Shown: piece after piece, positions 1 to 7,766 of the stretch
How positions within the stretch are numbered: position 1 is the first letter of the stretch
Layout: each line of letters begins with the position of its first letter
Source of the DNA: Ectopseudomonas mendocina
GTDB lineage: Bacteria; Pseudomonadota; Gammaproteobacteria; Pseudomonadales; Pseudomonadaceae
DNA length: 64,000 nucleotides
NCBI RefSeq assembly: GCF_007049795.1
Contig: NZ_SCFY01000008.1
Location: 124,001 to 188,000 of the forward strand
Reading direction: 5' to 3'
The notes under the pieces: generated by a model
The model's input: the letters and a program-made list of their open reading frames with translations, nothing else
Databases searched by the model: none
Told to the model about the DNA's origin: nothing
Translations under genes and position numbers: made by a program

Positions 1-3000
1 ACTGGGCGCTTGCCTGGGCTGTGGCCCAGGCGGAAGAAGCGCGCCAGGCGCCGGCTCTCGGCCTCGTAGGCATTGACCGGCAGGCTGTCGTAGTTGCGAC
101 CGCCCGGATGCGCGACATGGTACTGGCAACCACCCAGCGAGCGCTGCATCCAGGTGTCGACGAGGTCGAATACCAGTGGTGCATGCACGCCGATGGTCGG
201 TTGCAGGCAGCTGGCCGGCTGCCAGGCGCGGAAACGCACGCCACCGACGAACTCGCCGACCTTGCCGGTCGGCCGCAACGGCACCGGCACGCCGTTGCAA
301 GTCAACACATAGCGATCCGGGGCCATGCCGTTCACCTTCAGCTGCAGCCGCTCCAGGGACGAGTCGACGTAGCGTACGGTGCCACCGACCGCCCCCTCCT
401 CACCCAGCACGTGCCAAGGCTCCAGCGCCTGGCGCACTTCCAGGTCGATACCCTTGACCATGAAGTCGCCGGCCTTGGGAAAGCGGAACTCCAGATGCGG
501 GGCGAACCATTCGCTGCGTAGGCGATAGCCAAAGGCACCCAGTTCCTGCAGCACATCGGCGAAGTCCTGCTCGATGAAATGCGGTAGCAGGTAACGGTCG
601 TGCAACTCGGTGCCCCAACGCACCAGCTTCGCCGGCCGATAGGGCTCCTGCCAGAAGCGCGCGATCAGCGCACGCAGCAGCAGTTGCTGAGCCAGACTCA
701 TCTGCGCATGCGGTGGCATCTCGAAGGCACGCAGCTCGAGCAGGCCGAGTCGGCCGCTGGCCGAATCCGGCGAGTACAGTTTGTCGATGCAGAACTCGGC
801 GCGGTGAGTGTTGCCGGTAACGTCCACCAGCAGGTTACGCAGCAGGCGGTCGACCAGCCACGGCGGACAATCACGGCCCGGCTCGGGCATCTGCGCGAAG
901 GCGATCTCCAGCTCGTACAAGGCATCGTTGCGCGCTTCATCCACACGCGGCGCCTGCGAGGTCGGGCCGATGAACAGACCGCTGAACAGATAGGACAGCG
1001 ACGGGTGGTTGTGCCAATAGCTGATCAGGCTACGCAGCAGATCGGGACGGCGCAGAAAGGGCGAATCCCCCGGCGTCGCCCCGCCGAGGACGAAGTGGTT
1101 ACCGCCGCCGGTGCCGGTGTGGCGTCCGTCGATCATGAATTTCTCGCTGGACAGACGCGACTGCCGCGCCGCCTCGTAGAGAAATTCGCAGCGCTCGACC
1201 AGCTCATCCCAACTGGCGGCCGGGTGGATGTTGACCTCGATCACGCCCGGGTCGGGGGTAACGCGGAAATACTGTAGACGCGGGTCCAGCGGCGGCTCGT
1301 AGCCCTCCATCAGCACCGGGCAGTTCAACTCGGCCGCCACCGCCTCGATGGCCGCGACCAGCTCCAGATAGTCCTCCAGATGCGCCAACGGCGGCATGAA
1401 CAGATACAGCCGGCCCTCGCGCGGTTCGGCGCACAGCGCGGTACGCACGATACCGGCCGCCGACTGCCCGCTGGCCGGGCGCGCACTCTGCACGTTGGCA
1501 CTGGCGCCACGCCAGACACCGCGCAGCTGACGCTGGATCTGCGCCGGACTGGGCAACGGCGGCAACGCCTGGCTGGGGTCGACCGGATTGACGTAAGGGT
1601 AGTCGGCCTGACTGACCCAGGGCATGGAATCCAGCGGCAGCCGATAGCCCAGCGCCGAGTCGCCCGGCAACAGACGGCAATGCTCGTCACGCAGGAACCA
1701 GCGCCCACTCTGCCAGCCTTCGCCGACCACCTGACGCGCCAACGGCAACACGTGGCCAACCACCGAGTCGAGCCCTTGATCGAACACCTTGCGCAGGCGC
1801 TCGCGCTCCAGCGGGTCGCTCAGACGTGGGTCATCCGGGGTGACGTTGTCCGGCAGCTTGCGCTCGCGCCACAGGTAGTAGAACCAGTCTTCATAGGCTG
1901 GGAAGACGTTGCCGCCATCCACACCCAAACGCTCGGCCAGGGCGGCGAGGAAGCGCTCGGCGGTTGCGGCGGTGGCGCCATAGCCGCGCTTCTCGTCGGC
2001 CAGCAGTTTCGGCTCATGCCACAACGGCTCACCGTCACGGCGCCAGAAGCAATTGAGCGACCAGCGCGGCAATTGCTCGCCCGGGTACCACTTGCCCTGG
2101 CCGAAATGCACCAGCGCGGAGGGTGCGTAATGGTCGCGCAAGCGGTAGAACAGATCAGCGGCCAGACGACGCTTGTTCGGGCCGAGGGCGGCGGTGTTCC
2201 ATTCGTCATCATCGGGGTAGTCGAGGGCAACGAATGTCGGCTCGCCGCCCATGGTCAGGCGTACGTCGTGCTTGTGCAGGTCATCGTCGATCTGCTGGCC
2301 CAGCGCCTGGATCGCCTGCCATTGCGCCTCGCTGTAGGGTTTGGTGACGCGTGGTGCTTCCCACACACGCTCGACGCTCATCAGGTGCTCGAATTCCACC
2401 TCGCACTCGTCCAGACCACCGGTGATCGGCGCCGCCGAAGACGGCTCCGGGCTGCAGGCCAGCGGGATATGGCCTTCGCCGGCGAACAGGCCTGAAGTGG
2501 GGTCGAGACCGACCCAGCCGGCCCCGGGCAAATACACCTCACACCAGGCGTGCAGGTCGGTGAAATCCTTGTCGGTGCCGGAGGGGCCGTCGAGGGCTTT
2601 CACGTCGGCCGTGAGCTGGATCAGGTAACCGGAGACGAAGCGCGCTGCCAGCCCCAGGTGACGCAGCAGCTGCACCAACAGCCAGGCCGAATCGCGGCAC
2701 GAACCGGCAGCCAGTTCGAGCGATTGCTCCGGCGTCTGCACGCCCGGCTCCATGCGAATCAGGTAGCGAATGTCGGCCGACAGACGTTGGTTCAGCTCGA
2801 CCAGAAAATCGATGCTGGGACGCGGCTTGCGAGAAATACCGGCCAGGTACTTGGCGAACAGCGGCGTAGCCGGCAGCTTGACCAGATAAGGCGCCAGCTC
2901 GCGCTGCTCGCCCTCGGTGTAGGCGAAAGGAATGCGCTCGGCGTAGGGCTCAAGGAAGAAGTCGAACGGGTTGAACACCGCCATCTCGGCGACCAGGTCC

Positions 3001-3236
3001 ACCTCGACCTTGAACTCGCGAGTCTTCTCCGGGAACACCAGACGCGCCAGGTAATTACCCTGCGGGTCTTGCTGCCAGTTGATGAAGTATTCGGCCGGCT
3101 CGACTTTCAATGCGTAGGAGAGAATGCGCGTGCGGCTGTGCGGTGCCGGGCGCAGGCGCACGACCTGTGGCCCGAGATTGACCGCGCGGTCGTAGCGGTA
3201 GTGGGTGACATGATGCAGCGCGACATGAATCGACAC
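1..3236 (-). CDS. Transglutaminase-like / DUF2126 protein, C-terminus cut by window edge
   Basis: At least 1078 codons are present and the 3' end runs off the left edge. Residues 1-290 read as a bacterial transglutaminase N-terminal region plus core, with the Cys-His-Asp triad visible: C180 in GSCRDSAW, H229 in DLHAWCEV and D245 in GLDPTSGL. The rest, from about residue 325 (RLTMGGEPTF), is the DUF2126 module. I chose the GTG at 3236 as start because AGGAGG lies 5 bases upstream and the protein then opens directly on the domain (SIHVALHHVTHYRYDR). No signal peptide or membrane segment is seen, so it is probably cytoplasmic. In other proteobacteria such genes sit with alpha-E and circularly permuted ATP-grasp genes; these would lie beyond position 1. 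The substrate is unknown. Confidence 0.9.
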   Translation of the reverse strand, partial: MSIHVALHHVTHYRYDRAVNLGPQVVRLRPAPHSRTRILSYALKVEPAEYFINWQQDPQGNYLARLVFPEKTREFKVEVDLVAEMAVFNPFDFFLEPYAERIPFAYTEGEQRELAPYLVKLPATPLFAKYLAGISRKPRPSIDFLVELNQRLSADIRYLIRMEPGVQTPEQSLELAAGSCRDSAWLLVQLLRHLGLAARFVSGYLIQLTADVKALDGPSGTDKDFTDLHAWCEVYLPGAGWVGLDPTSGLFAGEGHIPLACSPEPSSAAPITGGLDECEVEFEHLMSVERVWEAPRVTKPYSEAQWQAIQALGQQIDDDLHKHDVRLTMGGEPTFVALDYPDDDEWNTAALGPNKRRLAADLFYRLRDHYAPSALVHFGQGKWYPGEQLPRWSLNCFWRRDGEPLWHEPKLLADEKRGYGATAATAERFLAALAERLGVDGGNVFPAYEDWFYYLWRERKLPDNVTPDDPRLSDPLERERLRKVFDQGLDSVVGHVLPLARQVVGEGWQSGRWFLRDEHCRLLPGDSALGYRLPLDSMPWVSQADYPYVNPVDPSQALPPLPSPAQIQRQLRGVWRGASANVQSARPASGQSAAGIVRTALCAEPREGRLYLFMPPLAHLEDYLELVAAIEAVAAELNCPVLMEGYEPPLDPRLQYFRVTPDPGVIEVNIHPAASWDELVERCEFLYEAARQSRLSSEKFMIDGRHTGTGGGNHFVLGGATPGDSPFLRRPDLLRSLISYWHNHPSLSYLFSGLFIGPTSQAPRVDEARNDALYELEIAFAQMPEPGRDCPPWLVDRLLRNLLVDVTGNTHRAEFCIDKLYSPDSASGRLGLLELRAFEMPPHAQMSLAQQLLLRALIARFWQEPYRPAKLVRWGTELHDRYLLPHFIEQDFADVLQELGAFGYRLRSEWFAPHLEFRFPKAGDFMVKGIDLEVRQALEPWHVLGEEGAVGGTVRYVDSSLERLQLKVNGMAPDRYVLTCNGVPVPLRPTGKVGEFVGGVRFRAWQPASCLQPTIGVHAPLVFDLVDTWMQRSLGGCQYHVAHPGGRNYDSLPVNAYEAESRRLARFFRLGHSPGKRP

Positions 3237-3402
3237 GGCGGCCTCCTGCTAGCCTGGACGATACTCAGTGCAGCGCAAGACTTATGCCAGGGGCCAAACC
3301 ACGCACCGTCTAGGCGGGCATGAACCCCCGCGCACCAGAAGCAGGCCTTGCGCGCACCAGAGTCGACATCATGCACCATAGCAATGCATCGTTACGGCCA
3401 AT

Positions 3403-3430
3403 TTGCCATGATCGACTTCTACCGTAGACT
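3403..3430 (+). promoter_or_regulatory. Candidate sigma-70 promoter of the adhesin/export operon
   Basis: TTGCCA (3403-3408) and TAGACT (3425-3430) are separated by 16 bases, about 30 bases before the first gene of the operon. It lies in the 222-base divergent region shared with the DUF2126 gene. This is a motif match only. Confidence 0.4.
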
Positions 3431-3458
3431 GCGCTGACTCCATGCAAGGACGTATGCC

Positions 3459-4241
3459 ATGCCGCGCCACAGCCCTCTCCCCTCCCTATTTGGCCTGCTG
3501 ATCTTTGCACTCAGCTCACTCGTATGGGCCGACGACCCGTTACTCGAGTCACTGGCGCCAGTCGCCACGCAAACCGGCGAGCGCCAGGTGCGCGGCGTAC
3601 TGCGAGCCCGCAACCAGGCCGTACTGTCCAGTGAACTGCCTGGCCGCATCATCGAAATGCCCTTCAGCGATGGCCAGGACTTCAACAAAGGTGACGTTCT
3701 GGTGCGCTTCGACTGCAGTGCCTATCAGGCGCAACTCAATGCAGCGCAGGCCGCCACCCGTGCTACCCGCGAAGAGCTGAACCACAAGAAACAGCTGGCT
3801 GCTCTCAACTCGGTTGGCCACTTCGAAGTAGCTTTGGCCGAGGCCCGGCAGGCCCAGGCCCAGGCGGAAACCCAGGTATACCAGGTACAGGTGAAACGCT
3901 GCAGCGTCACCGCCCCCTTCAATGGCCGTGTGGTTCTGCGCCGCGCCCAACCGCACGAAAGCGTGGCCAGCGGCACTCCGCTGCTGGATGTCGTAGATAA
4001 CGGCACACTGGAGATCTACCTGCTGGTGCCATCCAACTGGCTTAGTCGCCTGCAGGCGGGCCAGACGTTCGATTTCACTCCCGACGAAACCGGCAAACCG
4101 CTCAAGGCCACGGTTAAACGCCTGGGCGCGCGTATTGACGAGGGCAGCCAGACCCTGCTGCTGATCGGCAGCCTGCCGGACGATACCAAGGGGCTGCTCG
4201 CCGGCATGAGCGGTACTGCGCAACTCCAGGTGACTGAATGA
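3459..4241 (+). CDS. Periplasmic adaptor (RND/HlyD membrane-fusion type)
   Basis: A 260-residue exported adaptor. The N-terminus is a Sec signal peptide (hydrophobic core SLFGLLIFALSSLVWA followed by DDP). The mature part has the membrane-fusion order: a lipoyl half (VLSSELPGRIIEMPF...GDVLVRFD), a short helical hairpin with Ala/Gln-rich heptads (about residues 90-140), the second lipoyl half (CSVTAPFNGRVVLRR) and a beta-barrel segment (LEIYLLVPSNWLSRL). It is short for the family. Its stop codon overlaps the next ATG (ATGA at 4238), indicating translational coupling. No RND pump follows. The next genes are two more HlyD-like proteins, an adhesin and a TolC-like protein, so I infer that it helps build a periplasmic conduit for the adhesin rather than for drug efflux. 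Confidence 0.85.
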   Translation: MPRHSPLPSLFGLLIFALSSLVWADDPLLESLAPVATQTGERQVRGVLRARNQAVLSSELPGRIIEMPFSDGQDFNKGDVLVRFDCSAYQAQLNAAQAATRATREELNHKKQLAALNSVGHFEVALAEARQAQAQAETQVYQVQVKRCSVTAPFNGRVVLRRAQPHESVASGTPLLDVVDNGTLEIYLLVPSNWLSRLQAGQTFDFTPDETGKPLKATVKRLGARIDEGSQTLLLIGSLPDDTKGLLAGMSGTAQLQVTE

Positions 4242-5557
4242 ACGCACCACTGCCCGGAACAGCCGAGCGAGTCTTCGCCCTGTTTCTCGGACTTGAGCAG
4301 CAAGCCCGCAAGGCCGGTAATACCGAGCAACTGGCCTTCGCCATGGTCAATGACGGCCAGGCACTGTTCGGCTTCCGCCACGCCGCCCTGCTGATCGCCG
4401 GCAAGGTGCAGGCGCTGACCGGCATCAGCGTGGTGGAAGCGCATGCGCCATTCGTCGCCTTCGTCGAGCGCGCCACCGCGACCTTGCTCAAGCAAGAACG
4501 TCTGGACGAGGGGCATAACGTCGACCCCACGCATCTGGACGAACAGGCGCGCGCCGATATGAACGACCTGTCCGCGGCACATGCCTACTGGCTTCCCCTG
4601 AAGAATCGCAGCGGCGAAACCTTCGGCGGTCTATGGCTGGCCCGCGACCTGCCCTTCAACGAGGCCGAGCAATCACTGCTCAGGCAACTGGCCGACACCT
4701 ATGCTCACGCCTGGCTGGCGCTGCAACCGCACAAACCCTGGCGCATGCGCTGGCCGCGCAAGAAGCTGCTGGCCGTCGCGGCGGCGCTCTCGCTCCTGCT
4801 GCTGATCCCAGTGCGCCAGTCGGTACTGGCACCTGCCGAAGTCGTTCCGCTAGGCGGCCGGGTGGTCGCCGCCCCACTGGATGGCGTGATCGCCGAATTT
4901 CTGGTCAAGCCCAATCAAAACGTCGCCGCCGGTGACCTGCTGGTGCGCTTCGAGGCCACCAGCCTCAAGGCTCAGGCCGATGTGGCCGAACGCGCCCTGG
5001 GCGTGGCCGAGGCCGAGCTCAAGGCCAACAGCCAGCGCGCCTTCGCCGATGCAGAGTCCAGCGCCCGTCTCGACCTGCTGGCCGCGCGCGTCGAGCAGAA
5101 GCGCGCCGAACGCGACTATGCCAGGCAACTGCTGGCGCGCAGCGAGGTACGCGCCGAACGTGCGGGCATCGCCGTTTTCGCCGACGCCGAGCGCCTGACC
5201 GGCAAGCCCGTGCAAACTGGTGAGCGGTTGATGCAGATCGCCGACCCGAGCCAGGCCGAACTGCGTATCGAATTGCCGGTGGGCGATGCCATCGCCCTGC
5301 AGCCTGGCGCTGAAGTGGCGCTGTTTCTCGACAGCGATCCGCTCAACCGTCACCTGGCCCAGCTGGAGCGTTCTGCCTACGAAGCGCAGACCACCGCAGC
5401 CGGGCAGTTGGCCTATCGGCTCGATGCAGCCTTTGTCGAAGCACCGCCGCGTATCGGTCTGCGCGGTACGGCCAAGCTATTCGGTGAACGTGCGCCGCTG
5501 GCCTATTACCTGCTGCGCCGCCCTCTGGCCGCAGCCCGCCAGAGCCTGGGCCTGTGA
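4238..5557 (+). CDS. HlyD-family membrane adaptor with N-terminal GAF-like domain
   Basis: 439 residues. Residues 1-155 form a soluble domain with a GAF-like look (AMVNDGQALFGFRHAALLIAG...YWLPLKNRSGETFGGLWLAR). One membrane segment follows (about 170-190, KKLLAVAAALSLLLLIPV), then a HlyD-type periplasmic part: lipoyl half VVAAPLDGVIAEFLVKPNQN, an Ala/Glu/Arg-rich helical hairpin (about 245-305), lipoyl half AGIAVFADAERLTGKPV and a barrel segment. With a single membrane segment the GAF-like domain would be cytoplasmic, which is unusual for an adaptor and could sense a ligand or serve as a docking site. It overlaps the preceding gene by 4 bases (ATGA) and the next by 4 (GTGA at 5554), so the three adaptor genes are tightly coupled. 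GAF assignment is by eye. Confidence 0.85.
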   Translation: MNAPLPGTAERVFALFLGLEQQARKAGNTEQLAFAMVNDGQALFGFRHAALLIAGKVQALTGISVVEAHAPFVAFVERATATLLKQERLDEGHNVDPTHLDEQARADMNDLSAAHAYWLPLKNRSGETFGGLWLARDLPFNEAEQSLLRQLADTYAHAWLALQPHKPWRMRWPRKKLLAVAAALSLLLLIPVRQSVLAPAEVVPLGGRVVAAPLDGVIAEFLVKPNQNVAAGDLLVRFEATSLKAQADVAERALGVAEAELKANSQRAFADAESSARLDLLAARVEQKRAERDYARQLLARSEVRAERAGIAVFADAERLTGKPVQTGERLMQIADPSQAELRIELPVGDAIALQPGAEVALFLDSDPLNRHLAQLERSAYEAQTTAAGQLAYRLDAAFVEAPPRIGLRGTAKLFGERAPLAYYLLRRPLAAARQSLGL

Positions 5558-7650
5558 CGCTGCCCGCGCTGCGCCCTGACCTGCAGCTATCGCCTGCAGC
5601 CTCCGGCCTCGATGGCGCACCACAATGGACGTTGGCCGACCCCCTGCGTGGTCGCTACTTCAAACTCGGTGCAGCCGCCGTACGCCTGCTGCGCCACTGG
5701 ACACTGGGCGAACCGCAGCGCGTTCTGGCTGCTGCCAATGCCGAGCCAGGCCTGCCCCTGGGCCAAACCGAACTGGAAGAAATGCTGAGTTTTCTCAGCC
5801 AGCATGATCTGGTTGCCCCGCTGGACGACAACCAGCGCGCCAGTTACGCCATGAAGGCCGCCGCCCAGCGCCAGAGCCCATGGAAACGGGTGCTGCATCA
5901 GTACCTGTTCTTCCGCATTCCGCTCTGGCGTCCTGATCCCTTCCTCAATCGCGCCTGGCCGGTGCTCGAGCGCCATGGCCCCTGGCTGCTGCGCTGGGGG
6001 CTGCCCGTGGTATTCGCCCTTGGCCTGTTCCTGGTGATTCGCGACTGGCAACGCTTTCTCACTACCTTCCCGCACCTGTTCAGCCTCGGCGGCGCGCTGG
6101 CCTTCGGTATCGCGCTGACCTTCGCCAAGCTCTGCCACGAATTCGGCCATGCCTTCATGGCCAAGCGTGCAGGCTGTCGGGTGCAGAGCATGGGCCTGGC
6201 TTTCATGGTGTTGTTACCCATGTTCTACACCGACGTCAGCGACGCCTGGCGCGTACGCGACCGCCGTTCGCGATTGCTGATCGGCGCTGGAGGCGTACTG
6301 GCCGAACTGGTACTGGCCGTGCTGGCTTTGCTGGCCTGGTCACTGCTGCCAGATGGCCCCTTGCGCACCTCGGCCTTCATGCTGGCCAGCGCCACCTGGA
6401 TCACCACCCTGGTGATCAACCTCAACCCCTTCATGCGCTTCGATGGTTATTTTCTGATCAGTGACCTGTGGGGCGTCGACAACCTGCAGAACCGCGCCTT
6501 CGCCCTATGCCGCTGGCGCCTGCGCGAAGCCCTGTTCGGCTATGGCGAACCGGTACCTGAACCCTGGTCGCCAAGCATGACCCGACGTCTGCTGATCTGG
6601 GGCTACGGTTCCTGGATATGGCGCGCAATCCTGTTCCTCGGCATCGCACTGGCCGTCTACCACCTGTTTTTCAAGGTGCTCGGCATCTTCCTGATGCTTG
6701 TCGAGCTGCTCTGGTTCATCGGGCTGCCTATCTGGCGTGAGCTGGGCGAGTGGTGGCAACGCCGCGAACACGCCGATCCACGCAAGGTACTGCTCACCGG
6801 CCTGGGTCTGGGCGCCGTCCTGCTGATACTGATCTTGCCCTGGCGCAGCTCGGTGGAAATACCAGCCCTGCTTGAAGCGTCTCGCACCCACGCCCTGCAC
6901 GCCCCGGTGGCCGCACGTCTTAAGGCCGTACATATAAAAGACGGACAGCACGTAGCCGCCGGCGACCTGCTGTTGGAGCTGGACTCACCTGACCTGGACT
7001 CGCGCCAAGCCATCGTTCGCCGCGAAATAGACATCCTGCAATTGCAACTGCGCCGCCAGTCGGCACGCAGCGAAACGGCAGCCGATGCCGGCATTCTCGA
7101 ACAACGCCTGGCCGAAGCCGTAGCCGAGTACCGAGGCCTGGCTGCACAGCGCGAGCGCCTGCAAATACGTGCGCCGCAAGCCGGCGTCGTGCGGGATCTG
7201 CAACGGGATCTGAATACTGATCGCTGGCTGCATCCGGCCGAACCGCTGGCGCGCATCGTCGAGCCGGGATTACGCCTACGTGGTTATCTGGCCGAAGAAA
7301 GCCTCTGGCGCCTGGAGGCGGGTAGCGAAGGACGCTTTATCGCCGACGACCCTGCACGCCCGGCACTGCCGGTACGCCTGGAAGAAGTAGACGCCACCGG
7401 CGTCGCCTATCTGGAGCTGGAAGCGCTCAGCTCCGATCACGGCGGTTCTATTGCCGTGCGCCGCGATGCCCAGCAGCGTGCCGAGCCCGTGCAGGCGCAA
7501 TATGGGGTACGCCTGACACTGCTCGATGACGGCATCCATCCCGATCATCCACTACGCGGTATGGTACTGCTCGAGGGTGAGCGCCAGTCCCTGCTGGGCG
7601 CGGCCTGGCGGCGGATCGCTGCGATTGGTGTGCGCGAAAGTGGTTTTTAG
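5554..7650 (+). CDS. M50 (site-2) peptidase fused to HlyD adaptor, PqqD-like N-terminus
   Basis: 698 residues starting at a GTG that overlaps the previous stop (GTGA). Three parts can be read. (1) Residues 15-95 resemble a PqqD/RiPP-recognition fold: the pattern WTLADPLRGRYFKLG, then LLRHWTLGEPQRVL, then ELEEMLSFLSQHDLVAP. (2) About 135-440 is a polytopic membrane region with both M50 zinc motifs intact: HEFGH (H195, E196, H199) in a helix, and NPFMRFDG with D297. (3) From about 440 to the end is a HlyD-like periplasmic part (HAPVAARLKAVHIKDGQHVAAGDLLLELDS, a helical hairpin, then LQIRAPQAGVVRDL). The position where a type I exporter would have an ABC ATPase is taken by this protein. I infer it is the inner-membrane unit of an exporter for the adhesin and may process it; whether it acts as a protease is unknown. 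Confidence 0.85.
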   Translation: MTLPALRPDLQLSPAASGLDGAPQWTLADPLRGRYFKLGAAAVRLLRHWTLGEPQRVLAAANAEPGLPLGQTELEEMLSFLSQHDLVAPLDDNQRASYAMKAAAQRQSPWKRVLHQYLFFRIPLWRPDPFLNRAWPVLERHGPWLLRWGLPVVFALGLFLVIRDWQRFLTTFPHLFSLGGALAFGIALTFAKLCHEFGHAFMAKRAGCRVQSMGLAFMVLLPMFYTDVSDAWRVRDRRSRLLIGAGGVLAELVLAVLALLAWSLLPDGPLRTSAFMLASATWITTLVINLNPFMRFDGYFLISDLWGVDNLQNRAFALCRWRLREALFGYGEPVPEPWSPSMTRRLLIWGYGSWIWRAILFLGIALAVYHLFFKVLGIFLMLVELLWFIGLPIWRELGEWWQRREHADPRKVLLTGLGLGAVLLILILPWRSSVEIPALLEASRTHALHAPVAARLKAVHIKDGQHVAAGDLLLELDSPDLDSRQAIVRREIDILQLQLRRQSARSETAADAGILEQRLAEAVAEYRGLAAQRERLQIRAPQAGVVRDLQRDLNTDRWLHPAEPLARIVEPGLRLRGYLAEESLWRLEAGSEGRFIADDPARPALPVRLEEVDATGVAYLELEALSSDHGGSIAVRRDAQQRAEPVQAQYGVRLTLLDDGIHPDHPLRGMVLLEGERQSLLGAAWRRIAAIGVRESGF

Positions 7651-7691
7651 TTATTGGTCGGAGCGCTCCGTAGGCGCCTATCTAGAGACCA

Positions 7692-7722
7692 TTGACAGCT
7701 AGACTCGAAGCGGTCCTAATCC
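7692..7722 (+). promoter_or_regulatory. Possible internal promoter before the adhesin gene
   Basis: The 116 bases between the M50 gene and the adhesin hold a perfect -35 box TTGACA (7692-7697), but only weak -10 candidates: TCCTAA at 16-base spacing or TAATCC at 19. The gap also contains a small GGAGCGCTCC dyad (7661-7670). It could allow separate expression of the adhesin, but readthrough from the upstream genes is equally possible. Confidence 0.25.
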
Positions 7723-7766
7723 GCCAGACTAAATAATGGCATGATGAAATCAAAGGGAGCTACTCC

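Noticed and set aside
3459..5557. A drug-efflux RND system.
   Set aside because: No RND pump gene is present; three adaptor-type proteins flank an M50 peptidase and an adhesin instead.
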